Made by a program: the position numbers and the translations under genes. From assembly GCF_003668635.1 (NCBI RefSeq), contig NZ_RCWH01000001.1, positions 496,001-560,000 on the forward strand: a DNA stretch of 64,000 nt, read 5' to 3'. The notes beneath the pieces were generated by a model. It saw only the letters and a program-made list of their open reading frames with translations, ran no database searches and had not been told where the DNA came from. Origin of the DNA: Planomicrobium sp. Y74 (GTDB lineage: Bacteria; Bacillota; Bacilli; Bacillales_A; Planococcaceae). How positions within the stretch are numbered: the first letter of the stretch is position 1; each line of letters begins with the position of its first letter. Positions 25,987-35,842 of the stretch are shown here, in pieces.

Positions 25987-26760
25987 TCACTTGTTTTCAG
26001 CTTCTTTATTCTTTTTCAAACCGACAAGCGCGCCAACTACAACAATTCCTACCAGGACGATCCAGAATGTAATTGTCCACGGTGTTGAATGCGGGAAGTC
26101 ATGCGGCAAAATGCCAAGCTTTTCGTGTGACAAAGTCATCACAAGTAACTTCACGCCGACCCAGCCGACTACAACAAATGCAGCTGTTTCCAATTGAGGG
26201 TATTTTTCCAGCAACTGAACGAATTTATGTGCAGCAAAACGCATGATGATAACACCGATCAAACCACCGGCAAGCATTACCATGAATTGACCGGAGTTAA
26301 TACCTCCTATATCTTCAAGGCCAAATATATCAAGGTGCGGAAGAGTTACTGCTAAAGCAACCGCAGCTAACATCGAGTCAATCGCAAATGCGATATCCGC
26401 CAACTCAATTTTCAGAACTGTCATCCAGAAACCTGATCCTTTCGTTGCTTCCGGTTCAATGGAATGGTCTTCACCTTTTCGCTGATCATAAATATGTTTA
26501 ACAGATATGAACAGCAGGTAAGCTGCACCCAATGCCTGAATCTGCCAGATATTCACCAATAAAGTGATCATAAATAAAGCGGCGAAACGGAAAACAAACG
26601 CTCCCGCCAAACCATAGAACAAAGCTTTCTTTTGTTGCGCTTTCGGTAAATGTTTTACCATTACCGCCATTACCACTGCGTTATCCGCAGCAAGTAAGCC
26701 TTCCAGACCGATTAAAACCAGCAGGACCCAGGCATACTCCAATAATATTGCACTATCCAT
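25987..26760 (-). CDS. ykoY: TerC-family membrane protein, probable Mn2+ exporter (YkoY/MeeY-like)
   Basis: A 257-aa protein with about seven helices. EGLLAADNAVVMA in helix 1 and ELADIAFAIDSMLAAVAL in the middle carry the conserved Asp residues of TerC proteins, which bind the metal. TerC members of Bacillus export Mn2+ and help load secreted metalloenzymes. A Mn2+ riboswitch sits directly upstream, which strongly supports the metal. The ATG follows TAGGAGGAAA. Charged C-terminal tail (KKNKEAENK). Monocistronic. Confidence 0.9.
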   Translation of the reverse strand: MDSAILLEYAWVLLVLIGLEGLLAADNAVVMAVMVKHLPKAQQKKALFYGLAGAFVFRFAALFMITLLVNIWQIQALGAAYLLFISVKHIYDQRKGEDHSIEPEATKGSGFWMTVLKIELADIAFAIDSMLAAVALAVTLPHLDIFGLEDIGGINSGQFMVMLAGGLIGVIIMRFAAHKFVQLLEKYPQLETAAFVVVGWVGVKLLVMTLSHEKLGILPHDFPHSTPWTITFWIVLVGIVVVGALVGLKKNKEAENK

Positions 26761-26785
26761 CTTTTTTCCTCCTATTTTTTGCCAG

Positions 26786-26914
26786 CAAAAAAGACCCTCA
26801 CCTAATAAAAGGCAAAGGTCTCGCTAAGCAATTAAAATCGCTATCACAACCGATGGTTACTAACCATGTACTGACGACTGTGAAATAGGTTCCCCTACAG
26901 CTACTCCCCTTTGA
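26786..26914 (-). promoter_or_regulatory. yybP-ykoY manganese riboswitch with transcription terminator
   Basis: Reading the minus strand: P1 5' arm CAAAGG (26913-26908), then GGGGAGTAGC, later CGTCAGTACATGG, the GGTTGTGATAGC region, and the closing GCGAGACCTTTG. These are the conserved loops of the yybP-ykoY aptamer. The P1 3' arm CCTTTG (26818-26813) is also the 5' arm of a terminator (26821-26811 with 26802-26792) followed by TTTTTT. The two folds exclude each other, so Mn2+ binding, which stabilises P1, should turn the TerC gene on. Confidence 0.93.
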
Positions 26915-26975
26915 CATATGTCAAAGTAAATTTAGTTGTACTTTGAGTATATCATCTTTTTATTTAATGTAAATA

Positions 26976-28061
26976 TCATTGAATCGGGATATGATATTTT
27001 TTGTCATTTTTATGCAATTTATAAAAAGCCACCATTTCCGGCATGGTTTCCAGGAAATCTGCACATTGGATTCCGCTTCCTTTTAGGAGTTTCTCTGCTC
27101 TTGTTGTATCAAAAGAAGCTGGCCAATCCATATAATCCAAAGTTTCCATTTCAACTCCGAGAAATTTTCTGATAGGTTTATTTTTCAATCCGATAACAGC
27201 CATCTTTTTCGGCAGCCTTCCTTTCGGAGTTTTTCCGGCAAGATGGAATACCATGGAACGATAAACTTCCTCTACCGGATGTGGGTAAGGATCTGTCAAA
27301 TGGACCGTCTCACCCTCAGCTTCAGCCAATTTACTCAAATATACAGAAGCTTCAAGTATATAATCGACTGGAACAACATTAATATAGGCAGACGATTTTC
27401 CAACGTACGGTATGACCGGCATTTTCCGGATTCGATTAATCATATTCAGAAAAAAATATGGTCCATCAAATTTGATGGTCTCCCCAGTTTTGGAATGGCC
27501 GCGTACAATTCCCGGGCGGATAATAGTGACCGGATAATCTTTTTTCAGTTCTTCGACCAGCACTTCCGCTTCAAACTTTGTTTCCTCATAAAAATTCTTA
27601 AACTTTTCCGGTCGGATCAGTTCATCTTCCCGCAGGATCCCTTCACGGTTTCCTGCTACGTAAGCTGTACTGAAGTACATATATCGCTCCAGCCCAGGCA
27701 GCTTGGAAACAAATTCATTCACTGATTTTGTCCCTTCCACATTCACTTTCCATGCCAAATCACGAGGCACAGCCAAATCATAAATTGCGGCAAGATGCCA
27801 AAAGATGATCTTTTTATTTTCCAGAAAGGTTTGATCTTCTGCCGCAAGTCCAAGCCCCTGTTTTGTAATATCGCCTTCCATAATGCGCAGGGCTCTGCAC
27901 CCTGTCTCTTTCTGAATGCGCAAAGCTTCCTTTTCCGCCTTATCACGCTCTGATTCTAGTATAATCGCTGTGATTCCTGATTCCGGATTCTGCTCAATCG
28001 ATTTGCGGATAAGCTGGCTCGCTATAAAACCCGGAAATCCTGTAAACACTGCTTCTGTCAA
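26976..28061 (-). CDS. SDR-family oxidoreductase, fatty acyl-CoA reductase-like (NAD-binding 4)
   Basis: A 361-aa extended short-chain dehydrogenase. The cofactor loop is FTGFPGFIASQL at residues 6-17, YFSTAYVAGN follows near 143, and the catalytic YEETK lies near 168. This layout (TGxxGFIG, Y-x3-K, male-sterility type) is that of acyl-CoA or acyl-ACP reductases and related lipid-modifying SDRs. A specific substrate cannot be given. The start is TTG 28061 with AGGGGG seven bases upstream; no ATG is better placed. Single gene. Confidence 0.78.
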   Translation of the reverse strand: MTEAVFTGFPGFIASQLIRKSIEQNPESGITAIILESERDKAEKEALRIQKETGCRALRIMEGDITKQGLGLAAEDQTFLENKKIIFWHLAAIYDLAVPRDLAWKVNVEGTKSVNEFVSKLPGLERYMYFSTAYVAGNREGILREDELIRPEKFKNFYEETKFEAEVLVEELKKDYPVTIIRPGIVRGHSKTGETIKFDGPYFFLNMINRIRKMPVIPYVGKSSAYINVVPVDYILEASVYLSKLAEAEGETVHLTDPYPHPVEEVYRSMVFHLAGKTPKGRLPKKMAVIGLKNKPIRKFLGVEMETLDYMDWPASFDTTRAEKLLKGSGIQCADFLETMPEMVAFYKLHKNDKKYHIPIQ

Positions 28062-28186
28062 TTCAATTCCCCCTGCGATATGACTGGTAAATTAAAAAGC
28101 GGCTCTCGGTTCCAGTTAATGGAGCCCACTTATATCTCCTCTTCAAATTATACTAAATATTCCAATAAAAAACGAAAAAATAAAAA

Positions 28187-28240
28187 GCAAGCCGCTTGCA
28201 GGAACTTGTGCTCCTGCATCGCTGCGCTAGCTTCATCACA
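28187..28240 (-). repeat. Repeat fragment, unit G
   Basis: Contains a 20-base segment (28209-28228) identical to 54628-54647 and to the reverse complement of unit F with one change. Flanked by GCAAGCCGCTTGC and GCAGGA/TCCTGC hairpins. It sits in the gap between the RND pump gene and the SDR gene. Confidence 0.6.
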
Positions 28241-28276
28241 GAGAATCGGCTGAACCTCATTCAACTGGCTCTTTGC

Positions 28277-31200
28277 TCATTTTTTATTCATCAATCTTGT
28301 TTCTTTATCAAAAAGACTATAGACAATCGGCACTACATATAAAGTAAGGAATGTGGAGCTGATTAAACCGCCAATTACAGCTATCCCCATCGGCTGGTTG
28401 ATTTCCGTACCCTCTCCAATACCGACGGCAAGCGGTGCCAACCCGAGAATTGTAGTCAATGCAGTCATTAGTATTGGACGCATTCTATCTCTTACCGATG
28501 TGATAATGGCATCATAAGACTCCATTCCGCTTTCTTTGCGTTTGTTAATATAGTCCACAAGAACAATCCCGTTATTTACAACGATTCCGACCAGCACCAG
28601 TATCCCTATGACAGCGGTAATACTGATTGGTGTCTGAGTCACAAACAGGGCAATTGCAACACCGATTACCATCAGCGGTACAGTGAACATGATAACGAAG
28701 GGATATTTGAACGATTCAAATTGAGCCGCCATAACCATATAAACAAGAACAACTGCCAATAGTACAGCCATAATCATGTCATTGATAGCGTTATCGAACA
28801 GTTCCCGGTCTCCGCCAAAGGTAATCATGGTTCCGTCGTCGAGATTCAGATCCTCAAGCGCTGCATCCACGTCATTAGACATATCACCCATGGTGACATC
28901 CGACTGGTGCTGCAATGTGAACGACACACTTCCTGCCTGATCGACACGCTGTATGCTTACCGGTCCCTGTGCAATTTCGATTTCCGCAAGTTCCTGCAAT
29001 TCAACAAAAGTACCGGATGGCGTCCGGAGACTCAGTTCCTGCAGTTTCTCATAACTGTTACGGTCTTCCTCTTCAATTTCCACAAACACGGCAATAACTT
29101 CATCCTGCTCATTTATCAACTGGGTCGCCTGTACCCCTCGGGTAATATTATTCACTGCCTGAGCAATCTGAGCAGGAGCCATACCATATTCAGTAGCAGC
29201 TTCACGATCAATCGTCATTTGAATTTCATCGATTGTTTCATCACGGTCATTTGTCAATTCGGTAACAGAAGACAAACTGCTCAGTGACTCGCTGATTCTT
29301 TCCACAGCTTCATCAAGTCTGACAGGATCTGTATCAGTGACAGTGAACGACAATGTATTCGGAGTGGAACCTGCCGCTGTTTGAAGGTTAAATCCGACTT
29401 CGGCGCGGTCACCCACTTTTTCGAGAATTTTTGGTTGGACGTCGTCAACAAATTCGAATACGGAACGTTCACGATCATCCAACGGAACCAGCTTGATATA
29501 AATTTCGGCTACATTGGCCTCCGAAGAACCTTGTGCCTGCCCTTGCTGGGTAGTTCCCACAAGGCTCACATACACGTCCACATCTTCTGCTGCTTCCAGC
29601 TCTTCTTCAATTATCGTAACCACTTCATCTGTTGCAGTTCTCGATGCGCCGTTTTCAAGTTCGACTGAAACACTTACGAATCCTTCATCCGTAGCCGGCA
29701 AGAATTCAGTGCCGACTTGGGAAACGCCAAACGCCCCGATTACAAGAAACAATAAAGTAATCAATAACACAAGTATGCGGTGGCGTAATGCCCATTTGAT
29801 GGTGCGTTCAAAATTCTTGAGCCCTTTTGACCTTCGTTTCCTCGCTTCCATATTGCCTTTCGGTTTTTTCAGCATCCTGGAAGCGAGCATTGGAATGACA
29901 GTCAATGCTACCGCCAATGATGCAAACAAACTGAATGAAATCGTCAGGGCAAACTCAAAGAATATCTCACCTATCAGCCCTGAAATGAAAATTACCGGCA
30001 CAAATACGGCAACAGTAGTCAATGTGGAAGCGGTTATGGCTCCAGCCACTTCCCTCGCTCCTTCAGCTGCCGCCTTTTTCGAAGGCTTGCCCATTGCCAA
30101 ATGCCGTTCAATATTTTCAATGACGACAATGGCATTATCGACCAGCATTCCGATGCCAAGCGCCAATGCGCCAAGTGTCATAATATTTAATGCAAAATCA
30201 GCAAAATACATCAAAACAAATGTAACAATGACGGAATATGGAATAGCGATACCGATAATAACCGGGCTTTTAACTCCCCACAAGAAGAAAAACAGTACAA
30301 GCATCGCAAAAATACCGCCAAAGATTAAAGTCTGCCCGATATTTCCAACGGCAATTTTTACATAATCCCCCTGGTCAAAAAGAATATCGGCTTTTACCGC
30401 GCTAAAACGCTCTTCTTCCAACAGTTCATCCAGGCGTTCCTGGAAAGCTGTCGAAACATCCGCTGTATTCGCTCCAGATTCCTGAAGAGCTGCGAGAAGA
30501 ACAGCCGGCTCCTGATTGGCCCGTGTTTCGCTGTTGCGATCGCGTTCAGCCAGTGAGACATCTGCAACGTCACCGATTGTCAGATTGTCACCATTAAGAG
30601 GATTCACTGTTACGACAAGATTCGCTATTTCTTCAGAGCTTGTCAACGTGCTGATGATCCGCGTTGTAAGATTACGGCCATCTTTACTTTCAATCGGTTC
30701 ACCAGGCATGGAAACATTGCTTCCCTGTATGACCTGTACAATATCCGATTGCTGCAGTCCATTCTCTTCCAGCAATTCCTGATCCAATGAAATTAATACA
30801 TCTTCTATTAAAGTTCCCGAAATGTTTACGTTTGCCACACCTTCTGTCTGCAACAACTCAGTCTCCAATTCTTCCGCAAGAACCCTGATATCGACATCTG
30901 ATTCGGTTGCCCGCAACGATAATTGCAAAATCGGAAACTGTGAAGGGTCGAACTTAAGGAATTGAGGTGTTCCTGCATCATCTGGCAAGAATGTTTGGTC
31001 GATGCGCTGCAGAATGTCGCTTTGCACATCATCAATATCGGTGGACCAGTCAAACTCCAGAAGAATGAAATTCGAACCTTCCTGTGAAGTCGACTGGATC
31101 GATTCGATACCAGGCAGTGTCGAAAGATTCGCCTCCAGCGGCTTTGTCACTTTTTCATTAACTTCTGTCGGACTTGCTCCGCTGTAGCTGGTTACAACCA

Positions 31201-31336
31201 CCCCTATAGGTGGATTCAATTCAGGTATTAAGGTCACCGGAATTCTTAGAAATGATACTGCACCCAATATAATGACCAATAGCATGGTGACAGTAGTCAA
31301 AACCGGTCTTCTTATCGAGAAATCACTTAGTTTCAT
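28277..31336 (-). CDS. RND-family efflux permease (AcrB/SwrC-like)
   Basis: A 1019-aa pump with the RND layout: first helix after FSIRRPVLTTVTMLLVIILG, a large outer loop, helices 2-6, then the repeat (helix 7 near residue 515 and second loop). GMLVDNAIVVIENIERHL (helix 4 motif with two acidic residues) and GIVVNNGIVLVDYINKRKE are the proton relay motifs. It resembles B. subtilis SwrC (YerP), which exports surfactin-like lipopeptides, but has no linked fusion-protein gene. AGAGGG lies 10 bases before the ATG. Substrate unknown. Confidence 0.87.
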   Translation of the reverse strand: MKLSDFSIRRPVLTTVTMLLVIILGAVSFLRIPVTLIPELNPPIGVVVTSYSGASPTEVNEKVTKPLEANLSTLPGIESIQSTSQEGSNFILLEFDWSTDIDDVQSDILQRIDQTFLPDDAGTPQFLKFDPSQFPILQLSLRATESDVDIRVLAEELETELLQTEGVANVNISGTLIEDVLISLDQELLEENGLQQSDIVQVIQGSNVSMPGEPIESKDGRNLTTRIISTLTSSEEIANLVVTVNPLNGDNLTIGDVADVSLAERDRNSETRANQEPAVLLAALQESGANTADVSTAFQERLDELLEEERFSAVKADILFDQGDYVKIAVGNIGQTLIFGGIFAMLVLFFFLWGVKSPVIIGIAIPYSVIVTFVLMYFADFALNIMTLGALALGIGMLVDNAIVVIENIERHLAMGKPSKKAAAEGAREVAGAITASTLTTVAVFVPVIFISGLIGEIFFEFALTISFSLFASLAVALTVIPMLASRMLKKPKGNMEARKRRSKGLKNFERTIKWALRHRILVLLITLLFLVIGAFGVSQVGTEFLPATDEGFVSVSVELENGASRTATDEVVTIIEEELEAAEDVDVYVSLVGTTQQGQAQGSSEANVAEIYIKLVPLDDRERSVFEFVDDVQPKILEKVGDRAEVGFNLQTAAGSTPNTLSFTVTDTDPVRLDEAVERISESLSSLSSVTELTNDRDETIDEIQMTIDREAATEYGMAPAQIAQAVNNITRGVQATQLINEQDEVIAVFVEIEEEDRNSYEKLQELSLRTPSGTFVELQELAEIEIAQGPVSIQRVDQAGSVSFTLQHQSDVTMGDMSNDVDAALEDLNLDDGTMITFGGDRELFDNAINDMIMAVLLAVVLVYMVMAAQFESFKYPFVIMFTVPLMVIGVAIALFVTQTPISITAVIGILVLVGIVVNNGIVLVDYINKRKESGMESYDAIITSVRDRMRPILMTALTTILGLAPLAVGIGEGTEINQPMGIAVIGGLISSTFLTLYVVPIVYSLFDKETRLMNKK

Positions 31337-31470
31337 CGTGTCAAACCCTCTCTGTTACTTCGTTCTTTTATCATAAGAAAAACTGACAGCCACCGCAAAC
31401 TTAAACCTTTGGAATGAATTTGGATATAAGTAAACTGTGTATAGGATATTCTTATGTGATTCACAAAAAA

Positions 31471-31490
31471 AACCTGCCTTTTGGCAGGTT
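31471..31490 (-). terminator. Terminator after prfC
   Basis: AACCTGCC/GGCAGGTT with a TTTT loop and a TTTTTTT tract on the minus strand, about 48 bases past the prfC stop. Confidence 0.88.
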
Positions 31491-31537
31491 CTGAAATTTC
31501 TTTTTAATTAGATGGATAGGTTCTTTAGGCTATCCTT

Positions 31538-33106
<1,569 letters not shown>

Positions 33107-33187
33107 GTTTTACGCTCCTTTAATCTACTCTCTTCATATTAGAGAAGGAAATGTGAAAAAACAAGAAATAATAACCTATATCACAAA

Positions 33188-33211
33188 AAAGAAGCCGCTG
33201 GCGGCCTCTTT
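33188..33211 (-). terminator. Terminator after murE
   Basis: GCCG-CTGG-CGGC core extended by AAGA/TCTT, followed by TTTTTTGTG on the minus strand, at the murE stop. Confidence 0.75.
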
Positions 33212-34672
33212 TCAGCTATATTTTTTCAGCGCTTCCATCTTCGCAATTTCTTTGTCGCTATGTGGATATTTTGTTGCTCCTATTATTTGATAATCCTCGT
33301 GCCCTTTTCCGGCAAGGATGATTATATCACCCGGTTCCGATTGCTGAACTGCATGTTTAACTGCTTCTTCCCGGTCGCCGATGCAGGCATAGTTCGGATG
33401 TGCCATTCCAATTTCCAAATCTTTCAGAATGCTGTCATACGACTCATCTCTTGGATCATCAGTTGTCAGCACTACGTAATCGGCAACTGATGCTTTTTTA
33501 GCCATATTCGGCCTTTTCGATTTATCCCGGTTGCCTCCGGTGCCGACCAGGAAAATGATTTTATTCTTTTTAAAACCAACCACTGCTGCCAAAGCTTTTT
33601 CAATGGCATCAGGTGTATGGGCATAATCGATGAAAACGGTGACAGGTGCATCGACCGCCACTTTCTGCATCCGCCCCTCTACAGGATCGATTGCCGCCAA
33701 GGCTTCCAGAACATTACTCAGTTTAAAGCCTTCCGCATATAAAGCAGTGGTAGCTGCCAATGCATTGGAAACATTAAAGTGCCCCAGTAATTTCATTGAT
33801 ACCTGATATTCACCTTCAGGGCATCTCAGCCTGAAGGTCGTCCCGTGCTGATCCATGGAAATTTCATCCGCTTTAAACTGGGCATTTTTTTCCAAGCCGT
33901 AAGTGAAGATCGGATGAGAAGTCATTTTTGCAAATTGTTCCGACCAAGGATCGTCTGCGTTTAGGACAGCCCGTTTCTTTTCACGAAGGTCTTGTCCAAG
34001 TTGTGCGAACAGCAATCCTTTGGCATGGCCATATTCTTCCATCGTTCCATGGAAATCCAGGTGATCATGAGTCAGATTCGTAAAAATGGCCGTATTGAAC
34101 TCGACTCCAGCCAAACGTCCCAGCACGAGGCCATGGGAAGAAACTTCCATCGTCATATGGGAACAGCCAGCCTCTTTTGCCTGCGCAATCATTTTTTGAG
34201 TTGTCAGGGCATCGCTGGTTGTATTAGCGGAAGGATGCATTTCCCCGTTGAGATTAAAACCGATTGTTCCTGTCAGAGCCGATTTCTCTCCCAACTTCAT
34301 CAGCATTGAATGGAGCATTCCGGCAACACTGGTTTTTCCGTTTGTTCCGGTTACACCAATCATCTGAATATCTTTGGAAGGATAATTGTAGAACTTCGAA
34401 GCTAACTGCCCCAATGCACGTACCGTGTCCTCAACTATCAGCACAGCCGGCCCTTCAACTTCAACCGGTTTTTCAGAAAGGATAAGTGTGGCACCGCATT
34501 TTGTCGCCTGTTCTGCGAAGTCATGTCCATCTACCGTGTAGCCTTCTATGCAGACGAATAGTGACCCAGGGACTGCTTCTCTGGAATCCATTGTGATATA
34601 TTCTATTTTTTCAGGCAGCACACCTGAAATCAATTTATAAGGAATATTTTCGAGTAACTCCCTGCTATTCAT
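33212..34672 (-). CDS. murE: UDP-MurNAc-tripeptide synthetase MurE (amino acid uncertain, probably L-lysine)
   Basis: A 486-aa Mur ligase. ATP loop GVTGTNGKTS near 108, GTIGF and NTTSDALTTQ for the UDP-sugar, HDHLDFHG, and the C-terminal GHEDYQ near 463. The amino acid-binding motif reads TTDDPRDE rather than the DNPR of DAP-adding enzymes; Thermotoga MurE, which adds Lys, also has DDPR to my memory. It stands outside any mraY-murD cluster, next to prfC as in S. aureus. Both facts, plus Lys-type walls in Planococcaceae, favour L-lysine addition, which is inference. AGGAGGATTTTC precedes the ATG. Confidence 0.9.
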   Translation of the reverse strand: MNSRELLENIPYKLISGVLPEKIEYITMDSREAVPGSLFVCIEGYTVDGHDFAEQATKCGATLILSEKPVEVEGPAVLIVEDTVRALGQLASKFYNYPSKDIQMIGVTGTNGKTSVAGMLHSMLMKLGEKSALTGTIGFNLNGEMHPSANTTSDALTTQKMIAQAKEAGCSHMTMEVSSHGLVLGRLAGVEFNTAIFTNLTHDHLDFHGTMEEYGHAKGLLFAQLGQDLREKKRAVLNADDPWSEQFAKMTSHPIFTYGLEKNAQFKADEISMDQHGTTFRLRCPEGEYQVSMKLLGHFNVSNALAATTALYAEGFKLSNVLEALAAIDPVEGRMQKVAVDAPVTVFIDYAHTPDAIEKALAAVVGFKKNKIIFLVGTGGNRDKSKRPNMAKKASVADYVVLTTDDPRDESYDSILKDLEIGMAHPNYACIGDREEAVKHAVQQSEPGDIIILAGKGHEDYQIIGATKYPHSDKEIAKMEALKKYS

Positions 34673-34686
34673 GAAAATCCTCCTAA

Positions 34687-35739
34687 TCAGGAAACCAACG
34701 GTGACATTACATAAGCATAAAGCAATGCAGCCGAGGCTTTCAGTGAATCTGTATGGGTCCGCTCATAGGAATGTGAAGCTTCTATCCCGGGACCGAATAA
34801 TGCGTGTTTTACATCATAACCCGCACTGATCGCCGCTGATGCGTCTGAACCATAATACGGATAAATATCCAATTTATAATCTATGTTGTTCTTTTTGGCC
34901 AAATCCACTAAATGACGGGTTAATCCATAATGATATGGGCCGCTTGAATCCTTGGCGCAAATTGAAACCGTGTATTCATCAGAAGATTGGCCATCTCCAA
35001 TCGCTCCCATATCCACGGCAATATATTCTTCTGTTTGTGCTGGTATATTCGAGTTGCCGCCATAACCGATTTCCTCGTTATTTGAAATGTAGAAATGGGT
35101 TGTGTAGGGCAGTTTTTCAGAACCGGAACTGAAATGCTTCACTAATTGGAGCAATAAAGCCGTACTTGCCTTATCATCTAAATGACGGCTCTTTATAAAT
35201 CCTGATTCTGTAGCACTGAATCTTGGATCAAAAGATACAAAATCGCCCACCTCAATACCAAGTTCCCTAACTGCATCTTCCGAAAACGCTTTTTCATCAA
35301 TCCTAACTTCCATATTATCAGCATTTCGTTCCGCTGTCCCTGCATCTTTATAAACATGGACCGTCGTCTGATGAAGCAGGATCGTGCCGCTCACGGTTTT
35401 CCCTGAAGCCATATGTATCAAACAATTTTCGCCTTCAATTGAATTGAACTTAAATCCGCCAACCAGGGATAATTTTAACCGGCCGGAAGGTTTTATTTCC
35501 TTTACCATCGCACCAAGCGTATCCACATGCGCGGTCAATAATCTGTGGCGTTCTTCATTCTCGCCTTTGATAGTAGCAATAACGCCGCCTTTATGAGTTG
35601 TAGTATATTCGACGTTCCAGCTGCCCATCATTTTTTCTATCTTTTTCATTATATCCATTGTATAGCCAGAAGGACTCGGAATCCCTGTCAATTCACCCAA
35701 AAGCCCAATCGTTTCTTTCGAATTCCATTGATATGTCAT
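34687..35739 (-). CDS. M42 family metallopeptidase (aminopeptidase/endoglucanase-type)
   Basis: A 350-aa protein with the M42 signatures: TAHVDTLGAM near 70 (metal ligand His and Asp), DDKAST near 183, the catalytic EE in SNNEEIGYGGNS near 213 and a late His in GIEASHSYERTH. M42 enzymes form tetrahedral 12-mers that trim peptides in the cytosol (YsdC/FrvX/TET group). An AAGGGGGCG site precedes the ATG at 35739. It lies 14 bases upstream of murE on the same strand, so the two may share a transcript. Confidence 0.9.
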   Translation of the reverse strand: MTYQWNSKETIGLLGELTGIPSPSGYTMDIMKKIEKMMGSWNVEYTTTHKGGVIATIKGENEERHRLLTAHVDTLGAMVKEIKPSGRLKLSLVGGFKFNSIEGENCLIHMASGKTVSGTILLHQTTVHVYKDAGTAERNADNMEVRIDEKAFSEDAVRELGIEVGDFVSFDPRFSATESGFIKSRHLDDKASTALLLQLVKHFSSGSEKLPYTTHFYISNNEEIGYGGNSNIPAQTEEYIAVDMGAIGDGQSSDEYTVSICAKDSSGPYHYGLTRHLVDLAKKNNIDYKLDIYPYYGSDASAAISAGYDVKHALFGPGIEASHSYERTHTDSLKASAALLYAYVMSPLVS

Positions 35740-35842
35740 ACATGACGCCCCCTTAATAGATTAATCATATCAAAATCAGGCGTTTTCGCACAGTCCCGAC
35801 TGTAGTATTATTAATGAATCTACGTGAAACCTGAGGTGTAAG

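Noticed and set aside
26971-26999. AAATATCAT/ATGATATTT palindrome at the end of the SDR gene as a terminator
   Set aside because: Stem is entirely A/T-rich and overlaps the last codons; too weak to call.
29514-30365. 283-aa plus-strand open frame
   Set aside because: Antisense to the core of the RND pump, whose motifs are intact; no ribosome site and Thr/Ile/Lys-rich shadow composition.
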